Counted from the stretch's first letter, positions 1 through 10,088 are shown. The stretch: DNA of 64,000 nucleotides from Chaetoceros tenuissimus (GCA_021927905.1 BLLK01000013.1:124001-188000); one strand, 5' to 3'. Notes: generated from the letters alone by a model not told the origin. Numbers and translations: made by a program.

Positions 1-1
1 A

Positions 2-790
2 TACACTACAAAACCCATCTTCTTGGGATCTTCATCACCAAATATTCTTCGCAACGATATTCATTCTGGATTGATTGACAAAATGACAGGCACATCAGCT
101 GGAGCAAAATTATATATTCGTAGCTCAAGAAGTGTAAAAGGCTGCATTGGCAATGGTCAATCAGTAACCTGTGCAGCAAATTATGACAATGCTTCTGATG
201 GGAAAGTAGGAATATTCTATGACAAGTACATCATATACACTCGCAACCCCTTCACTGCATTTCCGTCAGGATACAACTACAAGTCAGAAATGTATAGACA
301 CTTGGTTGGGCAAGATACTCTGGAAACGTGGAGAAGTGTACGAGACGCTTGGTATCAAGGTGCAGTGAATGAGTTCAAAGATAACATACAAGGTTGGGCA
401 AAGACCAAATTCAAACAAGGCATGTACATTGTTTTTGAAGATCTATTCGATATTGATAATTATATCATTGTCATGAAAAAGCTACGACAGTTTCTGATCG
501 ATGCTGGCTTTCAAGTTGTCCCAGAAGAACAATTACCTTGTATTTGGTATTTAGCATTGGGCAAGGAACGTATTGAGAACTACCATCGACATGGGTATGA
601 GTATGGTGACTACAAGCCTGGCTATACGGAAGAGCAGAAGAAGAAGCTTATAGATGATCTGAAGGAGTATGAGAAGAGTTTGGAGGGTGAATCAGATGAT
701 TCGGACTTGAAGGCAATAGTTCATCGATATGTTGAGGATTCTGAGAGGAATGTAGATATAGATATTGCAGCTCCAAAGAAGGATGATTGA
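2..790 (+). CDS. Sulfotransferase-like protein, 3' part
   Basis: The reading frame is open from base 2, so the gene or exon continues upstream of the window; the in-frame TTG at 23 is not a credible start. About 262 residues are visible. The middle holds YTRNPFTAFPS, resembling the R-[D/N]-P phosphosulfate-binding stretch of carbohydrate and WSC-type sulfotransferases, followed by a W-rich helix region and VFEDLFD, like the 'xYEDL' motif of that family. The P-loop that should bind the sulfate donor would lie in the missing upstream part. The C-terminus is acidic and charged, probably disordered. The likely role is transfer of sulfate from PAPS to a glycan or protein in the Golgi. The gene is convergent with the light-harvesting gene downstream. 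The fold call rests on short motifs only. Confidence 0.6.
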   Translation, partial: YTTKPIFLGSSSPNILRNDIHSGLIDKMTGTSAGAKLYIRSSRSVKGCIGNGQSVTCAANYDNASDGKVGIFYDKYIIYTRNPFTAFPSGYNYKSEMYRHLVGQDTLETWRSVRDAWYQGAVNEFKDNIQGWAKTKFKQGMYIVFEDLFDIDNYIIVMKKLRQFLIDAGFQVVPEEQLPCIWYLALGKERIENYHRHGYEYGDYKPGYTEEQKKKLIDDLKEYEKSLEGESDDSDLKAIVHRYVEDSERNVDIDIAAPKKDD

Positions 791-1146
791 AGACCCAATA
801 CTAGCTGGTTTCCTCGACTATTCTCAGATGAAAGCTTTTCTCCTATTAGATCATACTGAAACGAATTGCCCCTAGTGTACCATTTAAACTCACATACTTT
901 TCATTTACATACGAATTGTCTCAGTCTATTTCGTTTATTCTTATTTATGTAATAGAATCAGACGTGTCAAAAATGAGGCGACTACACGCATTAGAAATCA
1001 ACCTCGGAAAAGAATGACAAGAACTTTCTGTCTCAACATCCTCAATATGTTCTACAATGTGTTTCATCTTGCACCAACATGCTAACAATCAACACCATTA
1101 TCAAATTAATTTTCTCCAAACTCCATCACTATTTTCCTATATTTAT

Positions 1147-2074
1147 TTAGAAAGAGTTGTCTTTGAGAGAAGTCATAAGGTTCTCAAGTGCTCCTTGGTG
1201 AGTGGTGCATCCCTGTACGATCTCTCCAGCAGCAGCCCACATAGCAAGACGTCCATTAGCAATTTCCTGAGCCTGAAGGCGAGCAAATTTCTCTGGGTCT
1301 CCCTTTCCATATCCAAGTGGGTCAAGTCCGAAGTCACCTGGTGCACGCTCTCCAGATTCACGTCCCTGAGTAGCAGCAATTCCAGAGATCATCTCGGTGA
1401 TCGTGATCATGATAAGTGCGAAAGCAATGTATTGTGGGTGAGCTCCCCAGATTTGCCAGAAAGAATCCATCTGGCACTTAGCAGTAGCCATTTCACATCC
1501 TGGTGCAGGTCCGAAGATCTCTACCTGAAGAATTCCAACAACTGCAAGCATAGCAACACGAGCGTGCTTTACCTCAGCCTCACGAAGCCAGTAAAGATCA
1601 ATTCCTACATCATCAATGTTAGAAAGTCCAAGTGGGTCGAAACCAACATCTCCAGCCATGGATCCATCAAGCTAAGGGAAAAGAAAAGGTTAGTTTCAAG
1701 CAATCCAAATGATGTTATTGTAGATTGGACTTGGTTCAAATTGCCATGACTTTTTCAAATAAAAAGAAACCTTTCTTTGTCTTCACCCATTAACTGTTCA
1801 TGATGATATTACACACAAATCTTCTCTTGCATAAATTCATAATATCTCTTGAATTCATTCTATTTAAGTTCTTGATTGCCATAACAGTCTCGGCCACCAC
1901 TGCTACGATATCATAGCTTCATGCTTTCTCACTTACAAGTGCTGGACGGTTCATGAAAGGAAGAGCCTGGCTCTTTTCTGCAGCAATAGCAGTGCTCACA
2001 CGTCCACTGTTAGCAGAAGGTGCGAAAGCGGATGCAGATCCGATAAGGAGGGAAGCGATAGCAGCAAACTTCAT
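1147..2074 (-). CDS. Fucoxanthin-chlorophyll a/c light-harvesting protein (Lhcr-like)
   Basis: Two exons, 1937-2074 and 1147-1671, are separated by a 265-base GTAAGT...TTAG intron in phase 0, giving 220 residues. The N-terminus is a signal peptide ending ASAFAP, the diatom plastid-import motif, followed by a short transit segment. The mature protein starts near LDGSMAGDVGFDPLG, the conserved start of light-harvesting proteins. Helix 1 carries EAEVKHARVAML and helix 3 carries QEIANGRLAMWAAAGEI; their Glu/Arg pairs bind chlorophyll and lock the helices. A second FGLDPLG precedes helix 3. The product should bind chlorophyll a/c and fucoxanthin in the thylakoid membrane. The wording of both helices fits the red-lineage Lhcr (photosystem I associated) group better than Lhcf or Lhcx, but the subgroup is tentative. 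The start is the ATG directly before KFAAIAS; the longer upstream Met reads into the leader. Confidence 0.93.
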
Positions 2075-2339
2075 TTTTCTTCGTGTATGGTATAAGATAG
2101 GGAGGTGGATAGGTTGCAATTACCTTCGTATTGCTCCGTGGTGGCTCAACTATTGGTGTGTACTCGTGTGGGCGCTAAATACGATGATGTTGAGGGTATC
2201 TTTAGCCTCAACTTCCTTCTAACCCCGACTGGTAGGTAGATTATTAAACCGTTTCCATTTTAACGGAAAAAATCCAATCACTTTTCCAAATACATGTTTG
2301 TTGTTAAAACGAAAGTATGGAAGTAAAAATAATTCATTT

Positions 2340-4383
2340 TTAAGCATTAACGAGTGGAGCATATTTAATTCTCTTGATAGCTGTCTCACCCAATCTCTTA
2401 ATCTTATCCTCCTCATACTCGGAATAGTTACCTTCGAAGTAATGCCATTTTGAATCTCCTTCGCAAGCAAGAATGTGTGTTGCAATACGATCCAAGAAAT
2501 ATCTGTCGTGACTCACAACAACTGCACATCCTGCAAAGTTCAAAAGAGCTTCTTCTAATGAACGGAGAGTTTCAACATCAAGATCATTTGTAGGCTCATC
2601 CAAAATAATCATGTTTGCTCCGCTCTTCAATAGTTTTGCCAATTGGACTCTATTTCTTTCTCCTCCAGAAAGATTTCCAACCTTTGCTTGTTGGGATGCT
2701 GATTTGAAACCAAACCAAGAGCAATATGCTCTGCTGTTGACAACTTGAGTTCCAAGTTCCAACTCTTCAAGGTTGCCACTAATCTCCTCATAGACTGTGT
2801 TTTCTGGATTCAACTCTTCCATTCTTTCTTGTCCGACTCCAATCATCTTCACAGTCTCTCCAACCTTAATATCTCCACTATCAGGTGAATCTTTTCCCAT
2901 AATCATTTTAATCAAAGTAGACTTTCCTGCACCATTTGGTCCAACGACTCCCACGATACCAGCTTGTGGCAGAGAAAATTCAAGTCCGTCAATCAATAGA
3001 CGTTCATCAAAACTCTTCTTCAAGTCGTTTACATCAACCACTACTTCTCCAAGACGAGGTCCTAAACGGTGATTGTTAGGCAGCTGATATAACAAAGGTA
3101 TAAAATTCTTTCAAATAGTAAACTTACCTGGTGGAATGTAAATTTGTCCAGCATTTCTCAATTCATTTGGAGCTGCTGCTGCCAACAATTCATCATATCT
3201 CTTAAGACGAGCCTTACTCTTATTTCCCTTCGCCTTTGGATTAGATCTGACCCATTCAAGTTCAGCTTTCACTGCCTTTGCAGCTGCACTCTCCTGTTTC
3301 TTCTCTCCTTCAAGACGCTTATTCTTTGCTTCTAGCCATCCAGAATAGTTTCCTTCGAATGGGATTCCTTCTCCACGGTCCAACTCTAATATCCAACCTG
3401 CAGCACGGTCCAAGAAGTATCTGTCGTGTGTAATACAAACAACAGTTCCCTTGAACTGCTCCAAAAATTGTTCAAGCCAAGAGATACTCTCCGCATCGAG
3501 GCTGCAAAAAAGCTATGGTTAGAAAATATTGTACAAGAGATATAGGTATAGGTGTAGCAATGACTTACTGATTTGTCGGTTCGTCAAGAAGCAACATGTC
3601 ATGACTTCCCAACAAAAGTCTACATAACGAAACGCGTCTCTTTTCTCCTCCAGATAATACAGCTGTTTTAGCATCTCCAGGAGGAACACGTAAAGAGTCC
3701 ATAGCACGCTCTACAACACGATCCATTTCCCACAAATTACCTGCTTCAATTTGATCATTCAACTTTTCTAATTCCTCAAGAGTCTTATTCATCTCATCGT
3801 CAGTGATATCTGGATCCGCAAGTTTCATAGACATTTCGTTATATTCATCCAATATAGCTTTAGACGATGATACTGCATCATCAATACATTCCTGTACAGT
3901 TTCAAATTCCAACTCAGGTTCCTGTGAAAGGTATCCTATGCTTGCCCCAGGAAGAGGACGGGCAGTTCCTTCAAATTCTTTTTCAACACCCGCCATGATT
4001 TTCAAAAGTGTAGATTTTCCGGAACCATTTAATCCAACAACACCAATCTTGGCACCTGGATAGAAACTCAAGTTGATATTTTTGAGAATAGTTTTGGATT
4101 TATCAGGGAGAGTCTTGCTAAGACCAACCATTGTGAACATGAATTGACGAGTTGCAGCATCAAAACGTGCCTCCTTGACAGACTGCTTCTCTTGTTGCTG
4201 TTGACCACGTCCACCGCCATATCCTCCACCACCTTTCTTCTTCTTCTTTGCGAGAAATAGTGATGAACTTGTTGCAGAATTAGTTGCTACTTGAAATCCT
4301 GGTGCTGAAGGAGTGAATGCCGATGCATTATACCCAGCGAGTACAGTTAGTGCCGCCAAAACCTTTTTCTTATGAAACATCAT
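2340..4383 (-). CDS. Plastid-targeted EttA-type ABC-F translation factor
   Basis: Three exons: 3569-4383, 3128-3501 and 2340-3061. Introns are 67 and 66 bases, both GTAAGT, the second preceded by CTAAC. The product is 636 residues. It starts with a signal peptide ending ASAFTP, then a basic KKKKK/Gly/Gln-rich linker. Two ATP-binding cassettes without membrane segments follow: Walker [10 protein letters not shown] and GPNGAGKST, signatures LSGGEKRR and LSGGERNR, Walker B LLLDEPTN and IILDEPTN. The joined second exon gives the EttA-type arm after [15 protein letters not shown], and the linker reads IPPGPRLG as in bacterial EttA. ABC-F proteins bind the ribosomal E site; EttA gates translation by energy state. 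This one should act on plastid 70S ribosomes. The acceptor for exon 3 was chosen at TTTAG (3062), because the nearer CAG would break the frame and the IPPGPRLG motif. Confidence 0.92.
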
Positions 4384-4784
4384 CTTTTCTCTAATTATAC
4401 TATTGGAAAAGTAAGTTTGTGAAAGGAATAGCAACTTGACATGCTCCTGTTGTTATCACCTTGGCTTTTGTTCTTTGAATGATGATGCGATGATGAATGA
4501 TAGCCACCCAAAGTACGTCCGCTCGCTTGGTACGTCAGAATAAATGAAGTGTCCTTGCTAAAAACTTACGATGTACGTATATGGCCCACGTATACATGTG
4601 GCAAATGAGAGAAGCGCTTGTTTGCTAAACTTGTTGTTCAACAACTATCTTGAACACGCAAGGAGAGAAAAGAAGAGAACTAATGTACATACCATCTACC
4701 TTGAAAGTGAATATATAGTACTGAATCCATAACGATCAAAGGTCTAATTCAGTTAACAAAACGACCTGAGAGAAGTTACTAGTC
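4384..4784. other. Divergent intergenic region
   Basis: Roughly 400 bases between the starts of the EttA-type gene (minus) and the carrier gene (plus), so it must hold both promoters. I see no RNA gene, repeat or credible reading frame, and no motif I can name with confidence. Confidence 0.5.
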
Positions 4785-6233
4785 ATGTCAACTCGAGAGG
4801 CTTTTGCCGATGCTACTGGTGGAGTTGTAGGTTCTCTTATTTCTCTCTATGCATTCTACCCTATCGACGTTATCAAAATTAATTTACAAGCTGATCAACG
4901 AAAAAGAAATGGAAATAATGCAGACGAAGAAGATAGAATAAAACCATCTCATGAGCTTCGTCGTAGCAGCAGTGTCGTCAGTCTATTACAAGATATGATT
5001 GCCAAGCATCCTTCTAAAATGGACTTTTTAAAATCTCTATTCCGTGGTTTACACTACAAGACAGCACATACAACTGCATCTAGCTTTGCATACTTTTTCA
5101 TATATTCATGGATTCAGTCCAAGCACAAAAATTATTTAATGCGAAAACATAGGATAGGTAAAGGTTCCAATTCTTCGGTGAACAATGATTTATTGAAACC
5201 TTCTACTTCGATGCGATTATTGCTTTCTGCTATAGCTGCTATGGTGAATGTAACTTTCACTCTTCCATTGGATGTACTAGCTGCACGAAGTCAAACTTCT
5301 ATCAAAGATGGGGAAATTGAGAAAACTAATGATGACGTTTCTTTATCGCAGCAATCTATAACACGTGGAAAGGAAATGAGGAGAGTCAGTTTTGAAGAGG
5401 AAAAGAAAGATGACATGGAAGATACAGGTTGCTTTGGTACAAATGGCAAAAACGAAAGCAAGGAAATCAATTCGTCAAAAACGATCATGGAGACTGTATG
5501 GAAAAATGTCAATCAATTTCATGAAGATTCTTCTGAAACTGACTATGACACTGCATACGATACCGCTAATGATGATCAAATGGAGGACTCTTCCGAAGAT
5601 GATGCAAATGTGCTGAACGAAGAGTTAATCGTTCACTGTGGAACTGAGGAAGATGATGATAGTATTCCAAGTTATGCACCTACAGATGCTTCAATATGTC
5701 TTGAAAGAGATTCAAACGCGAGTATATCTTCGAGACAATCTTGCTTGAAGAATCCTTTAGATTTAAAAATGAATAATTTTGAGAAGCAGAAAATTTCAGA
5801 ATTGTGGAGCGGTATTAAGCCAAGTTTATTACTCTGTTCCAATCCATCAATCCATTTCACAGTATTTGACTCATTGAAAGATGTAGTATTGAGACATAAG
5901 TCTCGTGTGTCGTCATTAGAATCTGTGAGATTGAGTATGGGTGAAGCTTTTTGTATCGGAATCATTGCCAAGTTTGCAGCTACAATTGCAACTTATCCTC
6001 TTATACGCGCAAAGGTAATGCTAATGGTTGCAAAGAAAAAAGAAACACGCAGTTGTTCTGAGTTGGAGACCAATATGCTGGGGCTCCTACGCGACATGTT
6101 TCAAAAAGGTGGAAGAAGAGAATTGTATAAAGGATGTAGTTTACAGCTGGTTCATACTCTACTAAAGTCAGCACTCTTAATGATGGTAAGAGAAAGAATC
6201 ACTGTGACTACTAGGCGGCTGATTTTGAGATAG
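4785..6233 (+). CDS. Mitochondrial-carrier-family protein, peroxisomal ATP carrier type
   Basis: A single exon of 482 residues, about 160 longer than usual for the family. The three carrier signatures are present in diverged form: YPIDVIKINLQ (residues ~25-35), LPLDVLAARSQ (~155-165) and YPLIRAKVML (~400). The wording around SNPSIHFTVFDSLK and LYKGCSLQLVHTLLKSALLM resembles the peroxisomal nucleotide carriers (PMP34/SLC25A17, plant PXN), which exchange ATP, AMP, CoA or NAD across the peroxisome membrane. Residues ~169-336 are a large acidic, Ser/Asp-rich insert after the second signature, on a loop between repeats; it looks disordered and is unusual. The start is the first ATG, directly ahead of helix 1. 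Peroxisomal location is inferred from family resemblance only. Confidence 0.8.
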   Translation: MSTREAFADATGGVVGSLISLYAFYPIDVIKINLQADQRKRNGNNADEEDRIKPSHELRRSSSVVSLLQDMIAKHPSKMDFLKSLFRGLHYKTAHTTASSFAYFFIYSWIQSKHKNYLMRKHRIGKGSNSSVNNDLLKPSTSMRLLLSAIAAMVNVTFTLPLDVLAARSQTSIKDGEIEKTNDDVSLSQQSITRGKEMRRVSFEEEKKDDMEDTGCFGTNGKNESKEINSSKTIMETVWKNVNQFHEDSSETDYDTAYDTANDDQMEDSSEDDANVLNEELIVHCGTEEDDDSIPSYAPTDASICLERDSNASISSRQSCLKNPLDLKMNNFEKQKISELWSGIKPSLLLCSNPSIHFTVFDSLKDVVLRHKSRVSSLESVRLSMGEAFCIGIIAKFAATIATYPLIRAKVMLMVAKKKETRSCSELETNMLGLLRDMFQKGGRRELYKGCSLQLVHTLLKSALLMMVRERITVTTRRLILR

Positions 6234-6411
6234 GCTAAGAACACTATATGACATCGTAACCATTTGTAATGAATATTATACAAAGCAGCTTTTTGTCTAA
6301 AATATTATTTACTTTTTAATAATCAAAATGTTGATATTCAAATAGATTCTGAACTGTTACAAGAATCCAAACGTCAGTGTTTCCCCGTAATTCAAGTAAG
6401 GTCTCATTTCA

Positions 6412-7152
6412 TCAAAGGAAAATTACAACAAATCCCAAAAGTAGAAAGGACCAGAGGTGTGTATGAAGTTGACACGCACTAGAAGTTGGGTCATCGCTTT
6501 CGCCCGCTGCAAAACCATATCCTTGGTAGCCTCCGACAGAAGCCGCAGAACCAAAGCCTCCTCCTGCTTCTTTCTCTTGGATAGAAAGGGCCAATTCTTC
6601 GTGATGCCCTTCAAACGAAAAGAAGGGATCATTGGAGTCTTTCCCAATAGGATCGGCTTTAGGATCGGGTTTAATTTGGACAAAAGATGGTTGAAGAGAT
6701 GGAAGCAAAGAGGGAAATGTGGATGGAGAAGCTGAAGGGGGAAGGGAATATAAACCTTTACCACTTTTTGAAGACTTGGATCCTTTCCCTCCCTTTCCAT
6801 TCGGTGCTTTGGATGATTTAGAACTTTTCAAGCTTGGAGCCTTGGACGATTTTGTTTTCATGCCACTTCCTTTTCCAACGCTTCTCAAGCTTGGAGCTTT
6901 GGAAGATTTTGTTTTCTTGCCGCTTCCTTTACCATAGCTCCAGATGTTTTTGATCGATCCGTCCTCAGCACATAGAACGACTTCAAGAGGTCTACTTTTG
7001 GAACTTTTCGACTTGGAAGATTTCGAACTTTTTGAGCCTTTTGAAGTAGAAACTTCTCTATCTTTGCATGGAATGAGAATGTTGTTTGAAGTTACTTCAT
7101 TAAGTGAGATTAGCGCAAAGAGCGAGATTTGAGTAATTAGAGTAACCTTCAT
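6412..7152 (-). CDS. Silaffin-like secreted Lys/Ser-rich protein (KSSK repeats)
   Basis: 246 residues in one exon. It has an N-terminal signal peptide (~1-22), a dense lysine/serine region with many KSSK and K-x-x-K units (~35-135), a Pro/Ser stretch (PSASPSTFPSLLPS), a Gly-rich segment, and a hydrophobic tail (LWSFLLLGFVVIFL) that could be a membrane anchor or GPI signal. Within the Lys region a ~66-base unit encoding KGSGxKTKSSKAPSL occurs twice in tandem (about 6823-6937). K-x-x-K clusters in Ser-rich secreted proteins are the hallmark of silaffins and cingulins, whose lysines are alkylated and which guide silica deposition. Homology to a named silaffin is not shown, since these are recognised by composition. 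A similar gene lies directly upstream on the same strand. Confidence 0.7.
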   Translation of the reverse strand: MKVTLITQISLFALISLNEVTSNNILIPCKDREVSTSKGSKSSKSSKSKSSKSRPLEVVLCAEDGSIKNIWSYGKGSGKKTKSSKAPSLRSVGKGSGMKTKSSKAPSLKSSKSSKAPNGKGGKGSKSSKSGKGLYSLPPSASPSTFPSLLPSLQPSFVQIKPDPKADPIGKDSNDPFFSFEGHHEELALSIQEKEAGGGFGSAASVGGYQGYGFAAGESDDPTSSACQLHTHLWSFLLLGFVVIFL

Positions 7153-7863
7153 TGCTATTTTTCGTTCATGAATTTATGTCATGTATTTATGTGTATGCTT
7201 TGCATTGTAGATATTCGTCGAAGCCAACTCCATCTAGCGTTGGAGTCTACAGTTTTCATTTGAGAGAAAGGACTTCGTCTCATTTGAGCATTGAAAGTTT
7301 TATTGAACAGCATAACAGCTAGAACAGTTACACTTCCCACGACTTGCCAGTCAAATCATTGAAAGACTGAAAGAGACTGAATTCGAAATGCTTTTGAAAA
7401 TGAGAGACGGCTGAGAACAGGGAAACTTTCCACGATTTGGCAGTCATGGAAAAATGAGAGATATTGAACCATCAATCTCCTATTTCTTGAAGATTGGACT
7501 GACTCGACTCAAAATCCTCGTAAATAATATTGAAGTCTACTTTCTTGGATTGATAACCTCAAACAAGAAAAGATTCACTTCCTTCCATTCCATTTGAATT
7601 TTCCTTAGCGTGTACTATAATCATAAACCTTGTGCATACACACATTTGACATATACTATACCTCCATAGAAAAATTTCTTCTTGTTTTATTATAAACTTT
7701 ATAAGGCGCTATATTATATACATTCCATATATACTGCTGCCAATGGTGTCATAAGAGTTCAACATTATTGTCAACTCCACCATTTTTGTATCGTTTGTAT
7801 TTATCAATATTGATTGTCCTCGTAATCGCGTATCAAACACTATTCAATCCTCCATCTACCTTT
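7153..7863. other. Intergenic region with an imperfect direct repeat
   Basis: Upstream of the 6412-7152 silaffin-like gene and downstream of the next one. It holds an imperfect direct repeat, cacttcccacgacttgccag at 7331 and actttccacgatttggcag at 7425, each followed by tca. No convincing gene: the small plus-strand frame at 7768 runs into the coding region of the neighbouring gene. Confidence 0.5.
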
Positions 7864-8451
7864 TTAAAAGATGAGGAACAATGCAAGGAATCCCAAGAGC
7901 GCTACATCGGTCGAGAAATCTGCTGCAGAGGACTCCTCATAGCTCTTGTTGAATGTGGTTTTAGCGCTGCTCAATTCGAAAGTACGGGTATCTGGAGCTG
8001 CATCTGGAGCTGCTGGTTGAGTAGCTGAGCCCTTGCCTTTTCCACTTCCCTTACTACTGCTTTTACCCTTACCCTTGCCACTGCTTTTACCCTTTCCTTT
8101 GCCCTTACTGAGACATCCATCTTTACTACTCTTGTTGCTCTTTCCTTTTCCACCCTTTCCTTTTCCACCTTTACTCTTGTTGCTCTTTCCTTTTCCTTTG
8201 CTTGAACTTGGAGCATCGGATATAGATGGCGCATTGGATACAGATGGAAACGCAGATGGAACATCACTTGGTTCACTTGAAGGTGTACAAGATGGCAAAT
8301 CCGACGGTACATCACTTGGAGCAGATGACAATGAAGGGGCAGATGACAATGAAGGTGAAACTGAAGGTACAGGTGACTCTGTAGGTGTCTGTGCATTGAC
8401 TGCAGCAATTGTCAAGAGGAAGTATAGAGAACTCTTTTTATGAAAGTGCAT
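7864..8451 (-). CDS. Silaffin-like secreted protein (PS repeats plus GKGK/KSSK region)
   Basis: 195 residues, one exon. The layout matches the 6412-7152 neighbour: signal peptide (~1-20, ending VNA), a run of Ser-Ala-Pro / Asp-Val-Pro-Ser repeats (~25-85), a basic block rich in GKGK, KSNK and KSSK (~88-145), a short acidic/Ser segment, and a C-terminal hydrophobic stretch (LLGFLALFLIF). A single Cys interrupts the basic block. Such alternating proline/serine and lysine blocks are typical of diatom silaffin-like and cell-wall proteins; the lysines and serines are likely heavily modified. The role in silica formation is inferred from composition. Low-complexity content prevents assignment to a named protein. 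The start is the first Met, which gives the best signal peptide. Confidence 0.7.
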   Translation of the reverse strand: MHFHKKSSLYFLLTIAAVNAQTPTESPVPSVSPSLSSAPSLSSAPSDVPSDLPSCTPSSEPSDVPSAFPSVSNAPSISDAPSSSKGKGKSNKSKGGKGKGGKGKSNKSSKDGCLSKGKGKGKSSGKGKGKSSSKGSGKGKGSATQPAAPDAAPDTRTFELSSAKTTFNKSYEESSAADFSTDVALLGFLALFLIF

Positions 8452-8834
8452 GGTTGATTAACTTCAATTCTATTTCTTCTCTCTGATGCGAATATCAAAT
8501 GTGCTTTTTTATGTAATGATTCGCAACGATTTGATGGATTTTATGAAAAATGAGATGAAAATTAGCGATAGATTTGAAAGATACTGTACCACGACATTTA
8601 GAAGACTGTGCCATGGCAAGACTAACTAATGTTTAGTCGTGATTACATATTTGTGTTGAAGCTTCTTTAAGACCCCTCTATCTTCACTTTTCAATGAAAA
8701 TCGAAATATTTGAATTTGCACACTTTTTTCAATAACCACAGTCTAATCAAGTCTAATGGACTTCCATCCATTCTCCTTCTTTAAATACTGAACCTCCTAT
8801 TTCAAACACTTATCACTATAGTTCTGACAAAACA
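8452..8834. other. Divergent intergenic region
   Basis: About 380 AT-rich bases between a silaffin-like gene (minus) and a sulfotransferase gene (plus). It must contain both promoters, so the two could be co-regulated. No repeat or RNA gene seen. Confidence 0.5.
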
Positions 8835-9989
8835 ATGGTATCAGAAAAAGTAGAGAATGATGATCTGAGAGGCTCTCCGTCCAAAAAGAAACCAATAGTA
8901 GACACCAGCTTCTTGACGTCTCCATTCAGTCCTTCTACTCCTTTCAATCCTCCTACTACTTCGAGAGCTCCGGATCAGCCTCAACGAATTCGTAGCTTTG
9001 ACGATGAAGAAGAAACCAGCTCATTTGGCGAATATCAACATTTAATATTTTTGTCTTGTATGCTTTTATTCTTCCTTGTTCAAACACAGACATTTCAATT
9101 GATTGAATACTACTGGCATCCAGGATATTTTTCTCCCTACAATCGCGACAATCCTAATCATAACTGGTGCCCAACTGCTACATGCAATAATTCACCCCAG
9201 TGTCAACCATGTCGACAAAGATTTCTAATAGTCATTGCAACGGGGAGATCAGGAAGTACTACATTGACAAATATGCTAGATATGCTGCCCAAAGTTAGAA
9301 TGGCGGGAGAGAATAACGGGCATTTATTATTTGCCAGAGATGCAATGCAAAGTCTTTATGATTCCTATGATTTGAATTTGGAATCTTTAGATGGAGTCGT
9401 TGGTGCTTGGAAACATAATCCGATTCCATTACAGTCCACAGCATGTCCTATTCAAGCCATGTTTGAATCTATAAACCCTCCTACTCAAGATGAATTGATA
9501 CGGTTGGCAAAAAGTGAAGATACGCAAAAGGCAAAAGAAGAAACTATTATTGGCTTCAAGACTGTTAGATTTCATGGTCCGGATTTTATAGATGAGTTTA
9601 CAAAAGATTTGATACCCTCTGCTGACTTTTTGATGGAAAGTTTTCCATGTGCGAGGTTCATCATTAATATTCGTGGTGATGTTGAAAAGCAAGTGGAAAG
9701 TTGGAAGAATAGTTTTGGCTTGGACTTGGATGGTGATGAAATTCGTCAGTACAATAAGTGGCTCATTAATGTAGCTGCACATTTGGGACAAGATCGAGCT
9801 AGGTTACTGGATATGTCTGAATGGAGCAAGAGGGATAACTCAGGAGTTGAAGTTCTCAATGATTTGATTGAGTGGCTTGGCTTTGAGGATTGTAAATATG
9901 ATTCCTTGTTGCATTCCAATAAGAATGGATATGGTATTGATCGGCAACGCATGTTTCTAGGAGAAAAATGTCGTTACAAAGGAAATTGA
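8835..9989 (+). CDS. Type II membrane sulfotransferase
   Basis: 384 residues in one exon. A Pro/Ser-rich cytosolic tail is followed by one membrane segment (IFLSCMLLFFLVQTQTFQL, ~75-93), the layout of Golgi type II enzymes. The lumenal domain starts with a Cys-rich stem (CPTATCNNSPQCQPC) and then FLIVIATGRSGSTTL (~132-146), the 5'-phosphosulfate P-loop of sulfotransferases. INIRGDVEKQVESWK (~278-292) corresponds to the 3'-phosphate-binding region. The enzyme should transfer sulfate from PAPS to a glycan or secreted protein in the Golgi; the acceptor is unknown. It is divergently arranged with a silaffin-like gene, and native silaffins are known to carry sulfate, so a link is possible but unproven. 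Length is normal for the family. Confidence 0.82.
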   Translation: MVSEKVENDDLRGSPSKKKPIVDTSFLTSPFSPSTPFNPPTTSRAPDQPQRIRSFDDEEETSSFGEYQHLIFLSCMLLFFLVQTQTFQLIEYYWHPGYFSPYNRDNPNHNWCPTATCNNSPQCQPCRQRFLIVIATGRSGSTTLTNMLDMLPKVRMAGENNGHLLFARDAMQSLYDSYDLNLESLDGVVGAWKHNPIPLQSTACPIQAMFESINPPTQDELIRLAKSEDTQKAKEETIIGFKTVRFHGPDFIDEFTKDLIPSADFLMESFPCARFIINIRGDVEKQVESWKNSFGLDLDGDEIRQYNKWLINVAAHLGQDRARLLDMSEWSKRDNSGVEVLNDLIEWLGFEDCKYDSLLHSNKNGYGIDRQRMFLGEKCRYKGN

Positions 9990-10088
9990 TGTAGTCATGA
10001 TAGTAAAATAATAATAGGTATGTATACTACTGCTTTCATCCTAGCTAAGTATGATTTAGTATTTTACTCTACTGCAAGTTTTTTGTAT

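Noticed and set aside
1057-1749. 230-codon open frame on the plus strand
   Set aside because: It lies opposite the light-harvesting gene and its intron; its composition is that of an antisense shadow.
8033-8443. Plus-strand Pro/Leu-rich frame
   Set aside because: It is the exact antisense of the Lys/Gly repeats of the silaffin-like gene, which explains its odd composition.
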